Made by a program: the position numbers and the translations under genes
In this document: positions 53,883-63,824 of the stretch, in pieces
Numbering within the stretch: the stretch's first letter is position 1
Layout: every line of letters starts with the position of its first letter
The notes under the pieces: generated by a model
Told to the model about the DNA's origin: nothing
Databases searched by the model: none
Seen by the model: the letters and a program-made list of their open reading frames with translations, nothing else
DNA from: Paracoccus denitrificans
Lineage (GTDB): Bacteria > Pseudomonadota > Alphaproteobacteria > Rhodobacterales > Rhodobacteraceae
DNA length: 64,000 nucleotides
Assembly (NCBI GenBank): GCA_005768755.1
Contig: VAFL01000017.1
Span: 8,895 to 72,894, forward strand
Direction of reading: 5' to 3'

Positions 53883-55132
53883 GCCGCATCCTGCTTTTTC
53901 TGGTGATTGCGTTCGCCGCGCCCGCAACGGCGCAGGATGCGCCCGATCAGCCGATTATCCGAACGCAGCTTGATCCGGCGGAAGTGCTTACGGGTCAGCA
54001 GACCAGTCTGACGGTGACCGTTCTGGTCCCAAGCTTCTTTTCCGAACCCGTAGCGCTTCCCAGTTATGACCTGCCCAATATCATGGTGGAACTGCCGGAC
54101 GAAGATACTCACCCGGTCAGCGAACGCGTTCAGGGCCGCAAATGGTCCGGCGTGCGGCGGCAATATCTTGTCACCCCGCTGGTTCCGGGTGAGATCACAC
54201 TGCCCGCGCAGTCCGTCAGCTTCACCTATGCCGATGCGGACTATCAGCCGGTCAAGGCAACCGCGCAGACCGATGCGGTGATCTTGACCGGGCTTGTTCC
54301 GCCCGGCGCCGAAGGGCTGGACCCGTTCCTGGCGGCAAACGCCCTGACGCTGGATCAGGTAATCGAGGGCACCGAGGGCGAACTGGAACCGGGCGCCGCC
54401 ATTACCCGCACCGTCACCGCGACCATCGACGGCAGCCGGGCCATGACCATCCCGCCGCTTCTGCCGCCCCTCGATCTGCCCGGCCTGTCCGAACATCCCG
54501 ATCCGCCCGAAGTGACGGACGACCCGGAAACCGGGATCGGCACCCGCGTCGAAAGCGTGACCTATATCCCGAATCAGGGCGGGCGCTTTACCCTGCCGGA
54601 CATCAGTATTGGTTGGTACAATATCGCAGCCGATCAGGTCGAACAGGCAACGGCTTCCGGCGTCAGCCTTGCCGTGCGTGGCCCCAGCCCGGCCGAGACA
54701 TCGCAGCCTCTGAACTGGCGAATGATCGCGGTCATTGCGATGGCGTTGCTTCTGTTGGCCGCCATCCTCTGGGCGGTGTGGCGACGTTACGGCCCCATCC
54801 TCAGGGCGCGGGCTGCGCGGGCACGCGCGGCATGGCAGGCGTCACCACGGTATGCGTTACGGCAGGCCCGTCAGGCCGTGCAGGATCACAGGCTTGGCGC
54901 GGCAATCGCATGGACCAGCCGATGGTGGCGGCGGGGCGACAGGGAACAGGATAAAGCCGTCCAGTCCGCCTATCTGACCATCGGCAGGGGGCGTTACGGC
55001 CCGCAGCCACTCGACACCCCCGCGCTTGATGCAACCTGGGACGCGGGGAAACGCGCATTGGACAAGCAGGCACGGCAACACCCCGCCCGCCAGCAAATCG
55101 GGCGGGACAAGCTTCCGCGCCTCAACCCGTGA
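53879..55132 (+). CDS. BatD-like exported protein
   Basis: 417 residues. Signal peptide (about residues 1-19, ATAQD), beta-rich periplasmic domains, then one membrane helix (about 283-302) and a basic C-terminal tail. This is the layout of BatD (oxygen-tolerance operon) proteins. Starts four bases before the end of the batB/C gene. Confidence 0.82.
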   Translation: MSRILLFLVIAFAAPATAQDAPDQPIIRTQLDPAEVLTGQQTSLTVTVLVPSFFSEPVALPSYDLPNIMVELPDEDTHPVSERVQGRKWSGVRRQYLVTPLVPGEITLPAQSVSFTYADADYQPVKATAQTDAVILTGLVPPGAEGLDPFLAANALTLDQVIEGTEGELEPGAAITRTVTATIDGSRAMTIPPLLPPLDLPGLSEHPDPPEVTDDPETGIGTRVESVTYIPNQGGRFTLPDISIGWYNIAADQVEQATASGVSLAVRGPSPAETSQPLNWRMIAVIAMALLLLAAILWAVWRRYGPILRARAARARAAWQASPRYALRQARQAVQDHRLGAAIAWTSRWWRRGDREQDKAVQSAYLTIGRGRYGPQPLDTPALDATWDAGKRALDKQARQHPARQQIGRDKLPRLNP

Positions 55133-55162
55133 CAACAAGAACAGACAGATAAGGACAGTGCC

Positions 55163-56142
55163 ATGACAGCGCATGACGACATCAGCAGCCTGATCAACCG
55201 GATGGGCGACCAGATCGTCGGGCAGCAGGCGGTGATCCGCGATCTGATCATCGGGCTTCTGGCCAATGGCAACCTGCTGATCGAGGGCCTGCCCGGCCTT
55301 GCCAAGACCCGTGCCGTCAAGGCGATGGCAAAAAATCTGGAGGCCGATTACAGCCGCATCCAGTTCACGCCGGACCTGCTGCCTTCGGACGTGACCGGCA
55401 CGGATGTCTATTATCAGACCGACGGCAAGGGCGAGTTCCGTTTCGAAGCCGGCCCCATCTTCGCCAATATCGTGCTGGCCGACGAAATAAACCGTGCCCC
55501 CGCCAAGGTTCAGGCGGCGCTTCTGGAAGCGATGGAGGAACGCCAGGTCACCGTCGGATCGACCACGCATGAAATGCCGCCTTTGTTCATCGTGTTTGCG
55601 ACCCAGAACCCCATCGAACAGGAAGGCACCTATGCCCTGCCCGAGGCGCAGATGGACCGCTTCCTGATGCATGTCCGCGTGGATTATCCGCCTGTCGAGG
55701 ACGAGGTGAAGATCATCAATATGGTGCGAGCCGAGGAAAACGCGAAATCGGATGACGCGGCTTCCAAGGAATCGCTATCCCCCATCCCCCAGGACGCGAT
55801 ATTCAAGGCCAGATCCGAAATCGGACGCATCCACGTCGCCGACGCCATGGCCCGCTATATGGCCGATCTGGTGCAGGCGACCCGGACCCCCGGCGACCTG
55901 TCCGATGAGCTTGCCGAATGGATCGAGATCGGGGCCAGCCCCCGCGCATCTCTTGCACTCGACAAATGCGCGCGCGCCCATGCCTGGCTGGAGGGCCGCG
56001 ACTATGTCGACCCGCAGGACATCCATGCTGTCGCGCATAATGTCTTCCGGCACAGGCTGAAACTCGTTTCGAGGCGGTCGGCGAAGGCATCACCCCAGAT
56101 CAGGCAATCACGAATATGCTGGAACTCGTTGCCCTGCCATAG
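55163..56142 (+). CDS. MoxR-family AAA+ ATPase with a 3' frameshift
   Basis: Walker A GLPGLAKT (42-49), Walker B LADE and sensor FATQNP identify MoxR (AAA_3). The frame is intact for about 301 codons, to LKL near 56065. There the expected family C-terminus (FEAVGEG... ending VALP, stop TAG at 56140-56142) continues in the +1-shifted frame, as if one base near 56066 had been lost. In the original frame translation would run on to 56359 through unrelated sequence overlapping the converging esterase gene. Repaired length is about 326 residues, normal for MoxR. The ATPase core is probably still made. Sequencing error or real decay cannot be separated here. Confidence 0.8.
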
Positions 56143-56274
56143 TGCCGATTGGACTGTCTTGAAGAAACGCCGGTCTTTTTCTCTTTCAAGCGGCCTTTTC
56201 TCTGGGGTCGCGGGGCTTTTCCCGGCACGGGCACAGCGCCAGTCACCTTCTCAGCGACGCGCGCCCGCCAGTTG

Positions 56275-57360
56275 TCACTCTCTGCTTTCACCTTCAGCGA
56301 TTTTCCTGAAGAAACGGATCATCTCTGCCGATGCATCGGGACCCAGGGGGTCGGTGTAAGAACCCGCCGGATCGCCCCCGAACCAGGCATGACCGGCCTG
56401 CGCGACGCGCCAAAGTTCCGAGCCATCGTTGGCGATGAAGTGCGACCAGGATCGGCCATTTCCGCTATGCTGTGTCTCGATCCCCGACCCACCGATCAGC
56501 CGCTCGCTGTTGATCGGCGCAACCGTCGCATCCGCCATTCCGTGGAACACGATCATCGGTATTGTCGCATGCGGCGCGCGAGCAGCGCTGTTCCCCTGCA
56601 TGGCGGCAAATGCTGAAATGACATCACTGGCCGAACCGGCAGGAAGGCCGGAATGGATGCCTGCGGCGGCGAATATGTCGGGATAGGTCTGTGCCATGAT
56701 GGCGGCCATCGCGCCGCCCGCCGACAAGCCGGCCACGAAGGCGCTACCGTCTGGCAGGTCAAACTCTGCCGAGAGGTCGCGGACGATACCGGCCAGAATC
56801 GCGGGCTCGCCCCCGCCGCGTGCCTGATCCTCGGGCCGGAACCAGTTCCAGCAGGATTGAATATTGTGGGCACGCGCCTGCTCTGGGTAGGCAACGATGT
56901 ATCCCGCCTTTTCGGCCACCTGATTCATGCGCGTGCCGCGCGCGAAGTCGTCGGGTGACTGCGTGCAGCCGTGCAGCATCATCACGATGCCCGCAAAACC
57001 CTCCGCGCGATCCGTGGGGGTATAGAGCGTATAGTGCCGTGACCCGGCTGGGCCGGCATGATGGCGCCGTTCGTAACGGGCGCCTTCTGGCACTTCGATC
57101 CCTTTGCCAACGGGTTGCGTGGGCAATTGCAAGCCCTGCATCAGTCCGCCGCCGGCGCAGGGCTGACAACCGTCACGCAGCAGGCTGGCAAACGGGTTTC
57201 CGGGCCTCTTAGCCACTGGGTCGATCGGGTCCGGGTCGCTTGGCGCGTGACCTGTCTGACGCCCAAGCGCTTCCTGAATGATTGCCGTGGCCCTGACCGG
57301 GTCGTTGGCATGAGTCATCCCGAGCGCCCGGCGCATCGCCGTCGCGAAATCGTCGTTCAT
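56275..57360 (-). CDS. PHB depolymerase-family esterase (LpqC/PhaZ-like)
   Basis: 361 residues from the ATG at 57360 (AAGGATAA ribosome site). The catalytic serine lies in GLSAGGAM, after HGCTQSPDDF (oxyanion hole) and before FHGMADATV (Asp region) and the final histidine in QAGHAWFGG. This family includes intracellular poly(3-hydroxybutyrate) depolymerases and feruloyl esterases. No signal peptide is seen, so it acts in the cytoplasm. The ribbon-helix-helix gene lies 31 bp upstream in the same direction. Confidence 0.85.
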   Translation of the reverse strand: MNDDFATAMRRALGMTHANDPVRATAIIQEALGRQTGHAPSDPDPIDPVAKRPGNPFASLLRDGCQPCAGGGLMQGLQLPTQPVGKGIEVPEGARYERRHHAGPAGSRHYTLYTPTDRAEGFAGIVMMLHGCTQSPDDFARGTRMNQVAEKAGYIVAYPEQARAHNIQSCWNWFRPEDQARGGGEPAILAGIVRDLSAEFDLPDGSAFVAGLSAGGAMAAIMAQTYPDIFAAAGIHSGLPAGSASDVISAFAAMQGNSAARAPHATIPMIVFHGMADATVAPINSERLIGGSGIETQHSGNGRSWSHFIANDGSELWRVAQAGHAWFGGDPAGSYTDPLGPDASAEMIRFFRKIAEGESRE

Positions 57361-57391
57361 TGATTTTATCCTTTTTGAGAGGCCGACGGCC

Positions 57392-57808
57392 TCAGGTGAT
57401 GCGGTCTTTAAGTGCGGCTTTGACGGCCTTCGGCGCCTGAAGTGAGCCGAGCACATTCAGCGACCCGATCGTCGCCACAGCCAGTTCGGGCGAGACGTCG
57501 GCCGAGATCCGCGCCAGTCCGACAACCTTCAGGTGAAGGGTTTCCCCGGCCTTCGCAAAAGCCTCAAGATCGGCGCGCGTGATGTCGAAAAGCCCAAGCT
57601 CCAGCTGGTGGCGGTCGATAGACTGAGCGACCGAACTGCCTTCACTGGTCAACTGATTGCGGATAGCGGTGCGAATGAAATCTGTCCGGTTGGCATAGAA
57701 GCCTTCGCGAACGAGAAGATCGATCCGGCCAAGATCGACATGGCCGAGATTGATCGTGATCTTTTCGGGTTCTGCCTGCCGCTCCGGCAGTCGGGTTACG
57801 TTATGCAT
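57392..57808 (-). CDS. Ribbon-helix-helix (CopG-type) DNA-binding protein
   Basis: 138 residues from the ATG at 57808 (GGAGAAAC ribosome site). The N-terminal TINLGHVDLGRIDLLVREG followed by YANRTDFIRTAIRNQL is a ribbon-helix-helix domain; the rest (to LKDRIT) is a C-terminal effector or oligomer domain. It lies directly ahead of the esterase gene and may regulate it. A CopG/PhaZ pairing is known from related genomes. Confidence 0.75.
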   Translation of the reverse strand: MHNVTRLPERQAEPEKITINLGHVDLGRIDLLVREGFYANRTDFIRTAIRNQLTSEGSSVAQSIDRHQLELGLFDITRADLEAFAKAGETLHLKVVGLARISADVSPELAVATIGSLNVLGSLQAPKAVKAALKDRIT

Positions 57809-57948
57809 CGGTTTCTCCATCCACATGGATGGTATATAGATGTTAAAGATTCTGGTTTCAATGGGTCGTTCTTAATTGGTTCGCGCGATGTGAAACTGAA
57901 GCGGCGGGCAAAAATCCTGGAATATTTGGTCGGCCCAACCGCGTCTGA

Positions 57949-59181
57949 TCACCTCAGCCGGAAAAGACCGGCGTCCGGGTCCTTTTCGCCAGCGATGCCA
58001 GCCGCGACAATCTGCGCCGCGATCATCGAGAAGGTGATGCCGTTTCCGCCGAAGCCCATCACCGCCCAGACCCGGTCGTGTCCCTTGACCCGGTCGATGA
58101 TCGGCAACCCGTCATCCGTGACGCTGAAGGGTGCGGACCAGGCGAATTCCGCCGGTCCGACAGCCAGGCCCGTCAGCTTTTCCAACTTGGCTATAATGGT
58201 CTTGGATTTGCGGGCCAGCAGTTTCGGATCGCTGTTCCTTTCTGATGCGTCCTCATCCTCGCCGCCCGCGATGATCCGACCTGAGGGGTCGCTGCGGAAA
58301 TACAGATAAGGATCAGATGCTTCCCAGACGATGGTGTCTTTCAGCCAGCCTGGCAGGTCCTTGATCTTGCCCGTCGCAAGCGCCCAGGTCGACGTGACGT
58401 GGTGCGATTTGGTCTGCATCTGGGGCAGGAATTCATAACCGGTGCAGAAAACCGCGTGATCTGCCGTCAGCACCCGGCCGTCACTGGTGGCCAGCGCCAC
58501 GCCGCCCGGAAGTTCAGCCATATCGGTAACTTCGACGGGCGCCGCGATCAGCGCACCGCGCGCCTTGCACGCGCGCAGCAATCCCGCCGTCAACCGGGCA
58601 GGGTTCGCACTTGCTGAATCCGGCGACAGGATCGCGGCTGCGCGCGACATGCCATAATCGGCTTTGAGCCTCGTGCGGTCGATGAGTTCGGCCTTGATGC
58701 CGATCTTTCGCCTCGCTTCCGCTTCCGCTGCCAGATCATCACCGTCCATCTGGTTGCCCGCCAGATAAAGCGCGGGCTTGCGCTGCATCTGGCAATTGAT
58801 CTTCAGGCGCTCGACCAGTTCGGCCAGATCATTCACGGAGGCGACCGACCGACGCCAAGCGGCATTTGCCGCACGTGCGCCGCGTTGCGCCTGAAGTTTG
58901 GTCAGCGGCACGTCGATTTCATGCTGGATCATCGCGGTCGAAGCCGGGGTTGATCCGCTGACCGGCGCGCGACGATCGAGGATCAGGACCGAGCGGCCCT
59001 GTCGCGTCAACGCCTCGGCCGTCAAGGCCCCGCTGATGCCGCCACCAACGACGATCACGTCAAACCTGTCACGGCCCGGATCGGCGCGGTGCGGCACGGA
59101 AATGCCGGAAGTGGTCAGCCAATAGGGCTTGCCGGTACGCAGATCATCCTTGCGCGTTTCGGCGTCCTTGCCGTTTGTCAT
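57949..59181 (-). CDS. FAD-dependent oxidoreductase (DAO/glycine oxidase-like)
   Basis: 410 residues. VIVVGGGISGALTAEAL is the FAD-binding fold near residues 41-57, and the C-terminal part contains AVMGFGGNGITFS. The family oxidises amino acids, glycine derivatives or gamma-glutamylputrescine-type amines. The substrate is unknown. It follows katE on the same strand with a terminator-like hairpin covering its own 5' side. Confidence 0.83.
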   Translation of the reverse strand: MTNGKDAETRKDDLRTGKPYWLTTSGISVPHRADPGRDRFDVIVVGGGISGALTAEALTRQGRSVLILDRRAPVSGSTPASTAMIQHEIDVPLTKLQAQRGARAANAAWRRSVASVNDLAELVERLKINCQMQRKPALYLAGNQMDGDDLAAEAEARRKIGIKAELIDRTRLKADYGMSRAAAILSPDSASANPARLTAGLLRACKARGALIAAPVEVTDMAELPGGVALATSDGRVLTADHAVFCTGYEFLPQMQTKSHHVTSTWALATGKIKDLPGWLKDTIVWEASDPYLYFRSDPSGRIIAGGEDEDASERNSDPKLLARKSKTIIAKLEKLTGLAVGPAEFAWSAPFSVTDDGLPIIDRVKGHDRVWAVMGFGGNGITFSMIAAQIVAAGIAGEKDPDAGLFRLR

Positions 59182-59202
59182 CTAGTTTCATCCAATGAAA
59201 AT

Positions 59203-59224
59203 GGGCCGCCAGAACCGGCGGCCC
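59203..59224 (-). terminator. Terminator after katE
   Basis: GGGCCGCC (59203-59210) pairs with GGCGGCCC (59217-59224), loop of six. On the minus strand it is followed by ATTTTC. It ends the catalase transcript about eight bases after the stop and lies just upstream of the FAD oxidoreductase start. Confidence 0.7.
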
Positions 59225-59231
59225 AAAAGGG

Positions 59232-61292
59232 TCATGCAAGGTCGCGAACCTTCGGCTCTCGTTCCCAATAGCGTTTGCTTGCGGCGGCAACGAAATCCTC
59301 GTTCTTGACGACGCCCTCATCTGCTTCGATGTGGCAGTGATCGAGCAAGGCCTTGGATCCCGGGCAATGGCCGATGGCCTTGAGATGGGCATAGGCATCG
59401 CTCACCCAGGCCTTCGCCGCGGCATCCTTTTTCAGTTTCTCGACCTGTTCCGGCATCAACACCATCGCAACAGCGTCAAAGATGACCGAGGGGCTGCCGG
59501 CAAGCTGACCGTCAGCGGCAAGCGTGCCGCCCTTGACCTTCATCTCGCCCACCTTGGGGGCAACCAGCATGACGCTGCCGCCCTTCGCCTCGACATCGGA
59601 TTTCAGCTTGTCGATGGTTGCCTTGTCAGACCCTTCGGCAAACAGGATGCCGATCTTGCGGCCCTCCAGCGTGTCCTTCCAGTTCTTCTGAATCGACAGC
59701 GCATCCGAGGGTGCAAGCTCAACCGGTTCACGGAAAGGCTTCGCCGCCTTGGGCAGATCGATCCCCAGCCCGTCAGCGACACGCTGACCAAGATCGGGAT
59801 GGATGTTCTGGATCACCGATACCACGCGGTCGCGCACATGCGGCAGGCTGACTTTCGACAGTTCGAACGTGATCGCACTGGCGATATGGGCGCGTTCGTT
59901 ATCGGTCTGGCTCAGCCAGAACTGGCGCGGCTGGCTGTAGTGATCGCCAAACGTCTCGTCCCGCTTGCGCAGCTTTTCGGACGGTTCGTTGCCCAGCTCG
60001 GTGTTGTCCTCATAGGTATGAAAGACGGTTCCGGTTTCGCGCGGACCGGGATCTTCGCCCGCCTCATCCAGACTATTGGGTTCGTAATTCGCGCGTCCCT
60101 TGGGGATCATCGTTTGCATCATCCCGTCGCGCTGCATGTTGGCGAAGGGACATTTGGGTGCGTTCACCGGAATCTGGTGGAAGTTTGTGGTCCCCAGCCG
60201 GGATTTCTGCGTGTCCAGATAGCTGAACAAGCGCCCCTGCAGCAGCGGGTCGTTGGTAAAGTCGATCCCTGGCACCACGTTCGACGGCAGGAAGGCGGAT
60301 TGTTCCGTCTCGGCGAAGAAGTTGTCCGGCCAGCGGTCCAACACCATGCGGCCGATGACACGCAGTGGGGCATCTTCCTCGGGGACGATCTTGGTCGCGT
60401 CCAGCACCGAATAGGGCAGGCTTTCGGCCAACTCGTCGCTGATGACCTGGACGGCGAGTTCCCATTCCGGGTAATCGCCCGCCTCGATGGCCTCGAACAA
60501 GTCGCGGCGGTGAAAGTCGTTATCCGCCCCCTGCAGCTTGGCACTTTCGTCCCAGACGAGTGACTGGATGCCCAGCTTTGGCGTCCAGTGGAACTTGACG
60601 AAAGTCGATTTCCCGTCCGCGCTGACCAGCCGGAATGTGTGGACGCCAAAGCCCTGCATCATCCGAAGGCTGCGCGGAATGGCGCGATCCGACATGGCCC
60701 AGATCATGGTGTTCATCGTTTCTGGCATCAACGAGATGAAGTCCCAGAATGTATCATGCGCGGATGCTGCCTGCGGATAGCCGCGATCCGCCTCCATCTT
60801 CACGGAATGAATCAGGTCGGGAAACTTGATCGCATCCTGAATGAAGAAAACCGGAATGTTGTTGCCAACCAGATCCCAGTTGCCTTCATCAGTGTAGAAC
60901 TTGACCGCAAAGCCCCGCACATCGCGCGGCGTATCAACACTGCCAGCCCCGCCCGCAACGGTCGAAAAGCGGGTGAAAACCGGTGTCCGCTTGCCCTTCT
61001 CGGCAAAAAGGCTGGCCATTGACAGATCCGGGATCGCATCGGTGCATTCGAAATAGCCGTGCGCCGCGCTGCCGCGGGCATGGACGATCCGCTCCGGGAT
61101 GCGTTCATGGTCGAAATGAAAGATCTTCTCGCGCAGAACGAAGTCTTCCAGCAGCGTCGGCCCGTTGGACCCCGCTTTCAGGCTGTTCTGGTTATCCGAC
61201 ACCGGAACGCCGTGATTGGTGGTCAGCCGCTCGTCACCGCTTGCGCGCTGATGCGTTTCGCCTGCGTTTCCTGTCTGGGCCTTCTTGTCCAT
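59232..61292 (-). CDS. katE: Large-subunit catalase HPII
   Basis: 686 residues, the size of monofunctional large catalases. The N-terminal region has the RIVHARG haem-distal histidine block (with VHARGSAAHG), the proximal haem tyrosine region RLFSYLDTQ, and a C-terminal flavodoxin/DJ-1-like domain (from about residue 560, GRKIGILFAEGSD). It degrades hydrogen peroxide to oxygen and water. A GGAGACAACC ribosome site precedes the ATG. A stress flavoprotein gene lies 160 bp upstream on the same strand. Confidence 0.94.
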   Translation of the reverse strand: MDKKAQTGNAGETHQRASGDERLTTNHGVPVSDNQNSLKAGSNGPTLLEDFVLREKIFHFDHERIPERIVHARGSAAHGYFECTDAIPDLSMASLFAEKGKRTPVFTRFSTVAGGAGSVDTPRDVRGFAVKFYTDEGNWDLVGNNIPVFFIQDAIKFPDLIHSVKMEADRGYPQAASAHDTFWDFISLMPETMNTMIWAMSDRAIPRSLRMMQGFGVHTFRLVSADGKSTFVKFHWTPKLGIQSLVWDESAKLQGADNDFHRRDLFEAIEAGDYPEWELAVQVISDELAESLPYSVLDATKIVPEEDAPLRVIGRMVLDRWPDNFFAETEQSAFLPSNVVPGIDFTNDPLLQGRLFSYLDTQKSRLGTTNFHQIPVNAPKCPFANMQRDGMMQTMIPKGRANYEPNSLDEAGEDPGPRETGTVFHTYEDNTELGNEPSEKLRKRDETFGDHYSQPRQFWLSQTDNERAHIASAITFELSKVSLPHVRDRVVSVIQNIHPDLGQRVADGLGIDLPKAAKPFREPVELAPSDALSIQKNWKDTLEGRKIGILFAEGSDKATIDKLKSDVEAKGGSVMLVAPKVGEMKVKGGTLAADGQLAGSPSVIFDAVAMVLMPEQVEKLKKDAAAKAWVSDAYAHLKAIGHCPGSKALLDHCHIEADEGVVKNEDFVAAASKRYWEREPKVRDLA

Positions 61293-61374
61293 GGTTGTCT
61301 CCGTTAGCTGGAAAATTCTGATCGCGGCATAAGCCGCGCGTTCTGGCTACAGTTCTGTCACTTGGCACAGCACA

Positions 61375-61419
61375 GGCCGACCCCGCCGCCGCCCAGATGG
61401 GCAATCAGGCGCGTCGGCC
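61375..61419. repeat. Nested inverted repeat upstream of katE
   Basis: GGCCGAC (61375-61381) and GTCGGCC (61413-61419) enclose a smaller hairpin GCCC-AGAT-GGGC (61391-61402). It lies between the stress flavoprotein gene and katE. It could be an end-of-transcript structure for the former or a regulator site for katE; no T-run is present. Confidence 0.35.
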
Positions 61420-61452
61420 GATTTTACCACACCTCTTGCAGAGGCTGCGGCT

Positions 61453-61860
61453 TCACAACTCCACAACGCCGTCACCCGGCTTGCCCCAGCATTCCGCGCG
61501 CTTGGATGACACTTCGATCAAAGTCAGGCCGGGCGTATCGATCCCCTGTTCGAACCACTGGTCAAGTTCGTCCGTCCAGTGCTTCTTGAACAGTTCCTTA
61601 TCATCCTGATGAAGCTTTGCTTCGCCCGACAGCACGATCCAGGTATCTTTGCCTTGAAACGTCAGCTCGGTCGCAGGGTTTGCGCCGATTTCCTGAACCT
61701 TTCGCGTGTCGCCATTGCTGAAAAACCAGTTGCTGCCATCCCACTCGACCTGGGCGTTATTTGACATCGGCCGCGACGATACGCCCCCGCTTTTTCCAAC
61801 CGTGGACATGAAGCACAGATCCATGTCGCGCATCGCTTCGACTATCGTTTTCTTGTCCAT
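61453..61860 (-). CDS. General-stress pyridoxamine-phosphate-oxidase-family protein
   Basis: 135 residues from the ATG at 61860 (GGGAGGAACC ribosome site). Sequence such as DLCFMSTVGKSGGVSSRPMS and NWFFSNGDTRKVQEI matches the split-barrel FMN proteins of general stress protein 26 type. These bind flavin and are often induced by stress. It is next to a catalase gene, consistent with an oxidative-stress group. Confidence 0.8.
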   Translation of the reverse strand: MDKKTIVEAMRDMDLCFMSTVGKSGGVSSRPMSNNAQVEWDGSNWFFSNGDTRKVQEIGANPATELTFQGKDTWIVLSGEAKLHQDDKELFKKHWTDELDQWFEQGIDTPGLTLIEVSSKRAECWGKPGDGVVEL

Positions 61861-62149
61861 CTTGGTTCCTCCCCGAGCCAGACAGGCCGTGATATTGTGG
61901 GGGCGTTCCGGTGCGCCACCGGATAGCCCAGTCCATAGCCTCATGCACGAGGCGCTTTCCGTCGGACTCAAACGAAACCGAACTGTCTGGGTTCCGCCAG
62001 ACAATCCTTTGTTATGGGGCCCATGCCGGTTTCGTTCTCGACGCGCGGGTCCAGACGATCTACGGGTTGTTCAAGGCCGAAATCATCCACCTTCGCGGCC
62101 CCCCGCGCAGGTGCGGGGGCGGTAGGGTCATCTATGTTGCGGTGCCGGT

Positions 62150-62623
62150 ATGAGCGACAGGAAAATCAGACGGAACTTCATCGTGGCGATTTGCGTCGCG
62201 GCGGCGAGCTTGGGTCTGGTGTTCTGGAACGCGAACGAGGGCGGTACAATGCCGGTCAGACAAGACCTCTGTTCTGAGGACAGCGGCAGCAGGATTTCCA
62301 ATATGTTGCGGAAACTGTTTTCCGTGGAGCAGGACCCCGAGATATTGTCTTGCAGCGCAGGCAGCACACCCTGGGCCAGTTTTTCGTACCTGAGTGCGGA
62401 AGTTACGCCCGGGTCATTCGACGGCATAGACGGGTTCAAGCCCTTGAATGATCCGGGTTGGTTTCCGATGGATCTGATGCCGGATGATTATCGCGGCGCG
62501 TTCGAAGGGGCTGATTGGACCGCCGTGAACTGGACACAATCCTTCGACCGGTCGACCGGGGCACGCATTTTCCTGATCAAATCCCCGGACAACAAAGCTT
62601 TTGTCGTCGTGACCAGTGAGTAG
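62150..62623 (+). CDS. Hypothetical protein with N-terminal membrane anchor
   Basis: 157 residues from the ATG at 62150; ribosome site weak. A basic N-terminus and hydrophobic stretch (about residues 10-27) suggest a signal anchor; the rest is soluble with two cysteines (C41, C68). No family recognised. The base composition is slightly lower in GC than the neighbouring genes. It starts the gene-poor right end of the window. Confidence 0.5.
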   Translation: MSDRKIRRNFIVAICVAAASLGLVFWNANEGGTMPVRQDLCSEDSGSRISNMLRKLFSVEQDPEILSCSAGSTPWASFSYLSAEVTPGSFDGIDGFKPLNDPGWFPMDLMPDDYRGAFEGADWTAVNWTQSFDRSTGARIFLIKSPDNKAFVVVTSE

Positions 62624-63054
62624 TTCCTTCGTAAGGTGGCCCTGTTGAACATGTCCGCCACATTATTCAGGTTGGTACCGCCGTTCGGCGGGCTGTTGCG
62701 TATCCACGAGGCATCCATGCAGTGGTGGAGACACCTGCTGAGGACGGATCGATTTGGCCCAGCTTCAGCTGGGCCTGACCTGCCTTGCTGCCTGGCCGGT
62801 CCCGTGCGCTGCACCGGCGACGCGGCCGGCTCGATTGGTGGGCGGCGGATCAAGCCGGACTCTTAGGTGATCAATCCCGATGATGGACATGTCGATGAAA
62901 TACATGACTTCAAATTTGCTCGGGAGCGTTATCAGGACAGCTATTCCGAAAGCCAGAAGCGCTTTTATCAAAATGTAACCGGAACACCCCCAATTGAGGG
63001 CAGCAAGGCGACGTGCAGATGCGCTGCCCGCGCGGTCAACGGACGGGGCAGGAC
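62624..63054. other. Gene-poor stretch, no supported gene
   Basis: These 431 bases hold only short overlapping open frames on both strands. None has a ribosome site plus recognisable family sequence. GTG-started 63 codons at 62867-63058 cannot be ruled out. The segment is probably remodelled DNA beside the IS element. Confidence 0.5.
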
Positions 63055-63824
63055 ATGACACAAACGCTCTACGCGACACTGCGCAACAATGACGAGCCGA
63101 TCGCCCTGCCCTGCTTTCGGATCGGCTTCGTGTTTAACGGTATGCTAGCTGAAGCCGCAAACCGCGACACTGCGGTCCAGATGCTGACCCTGCTTCAAAA
63201 TCGGTTTGCGAATGAATTGGCGTTCATGGTACTTGGCGGGCCAACGGGCAAGCCACGAAAACTGATAGGTTTCTGCGATAAGAGGTCGCAGGGATGGCTG
63301 GGCCTTATCCAAGAAGGTATGCCAAAAACAGCGGTCTGCGCCTGTACGGGTCTGATCAGAATCCGCTTGGCATGCCGTTTCTCCCTTCTTCTCGCTTGAT
63401 CACGATCGCCACCCGCTGACCCGCATTCAGATTTTTTTCCCCTAGCAGGCCGAAGGGCTGCCGACCTTCAACGATGGCATCGACGCGATTGCGCGCTCTG
63501 GCAAGCTGCGGCTCGGCTATCAGGGCTTTGGCTTCGGGCGTAGCCTGGTCGAAGGCTTCCATGACAAATGGCTGCCGCCGGCTTTCCGGCGCTTCCGTAT
63601 TGCAGCTATGGGTGACGTTCTGGGGCATGATGCTCTGCTGTTCTACAGCCGGCCTTTCGTCACAATGCGCCAGCTCGATCAGAAACGCAGGGGCGAGCGT
63701 GTCACGAACGCTTGGGATTATGAGCCCGGCATCCCAGATATGGGCTGGCGAACATATATCGGTCAGGCCTTCATGGACCGGCTTGACGACGCAACACCGC
63801 CAGACAACCCAAGCGTGCGGGTAG
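63055..63824 (+). pseudogene. Degraded TsiV-like (DUF3396) immunity gene
   Basis: An ATG at 63055 with GGGGCAGG upstream begins a frame (CFRIGFVFNGML...) that goes off at about 63345. Further coherent protein sequence occurs in other frames: NPLGMPFLPSSRLI near 63357-63400, then RIQIFFP, a TAG at 63443-63445, then a long second half from 63446 with KLRLGYQGFGFG and IPDMGWRTYIGQAFMDRLDD. The order (N-terminal strands, GY-x-GFGF, W-x-x-x-G-x-x-x-x-x-L) resembles the type VI immunity family TsiV. At least two frame breaks and one stop are needed, so it is a remnant. It ends at the predicted IS left end. The family call is tentative. Confidence 0.42.

Noticed and set aside
56143..56359. C-terminal extension of the moxR frame
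   Set aside because: Out-of-frame tail after the frameshift, overlapping the antisense esterase; the family C-terminus is found in the other frame.
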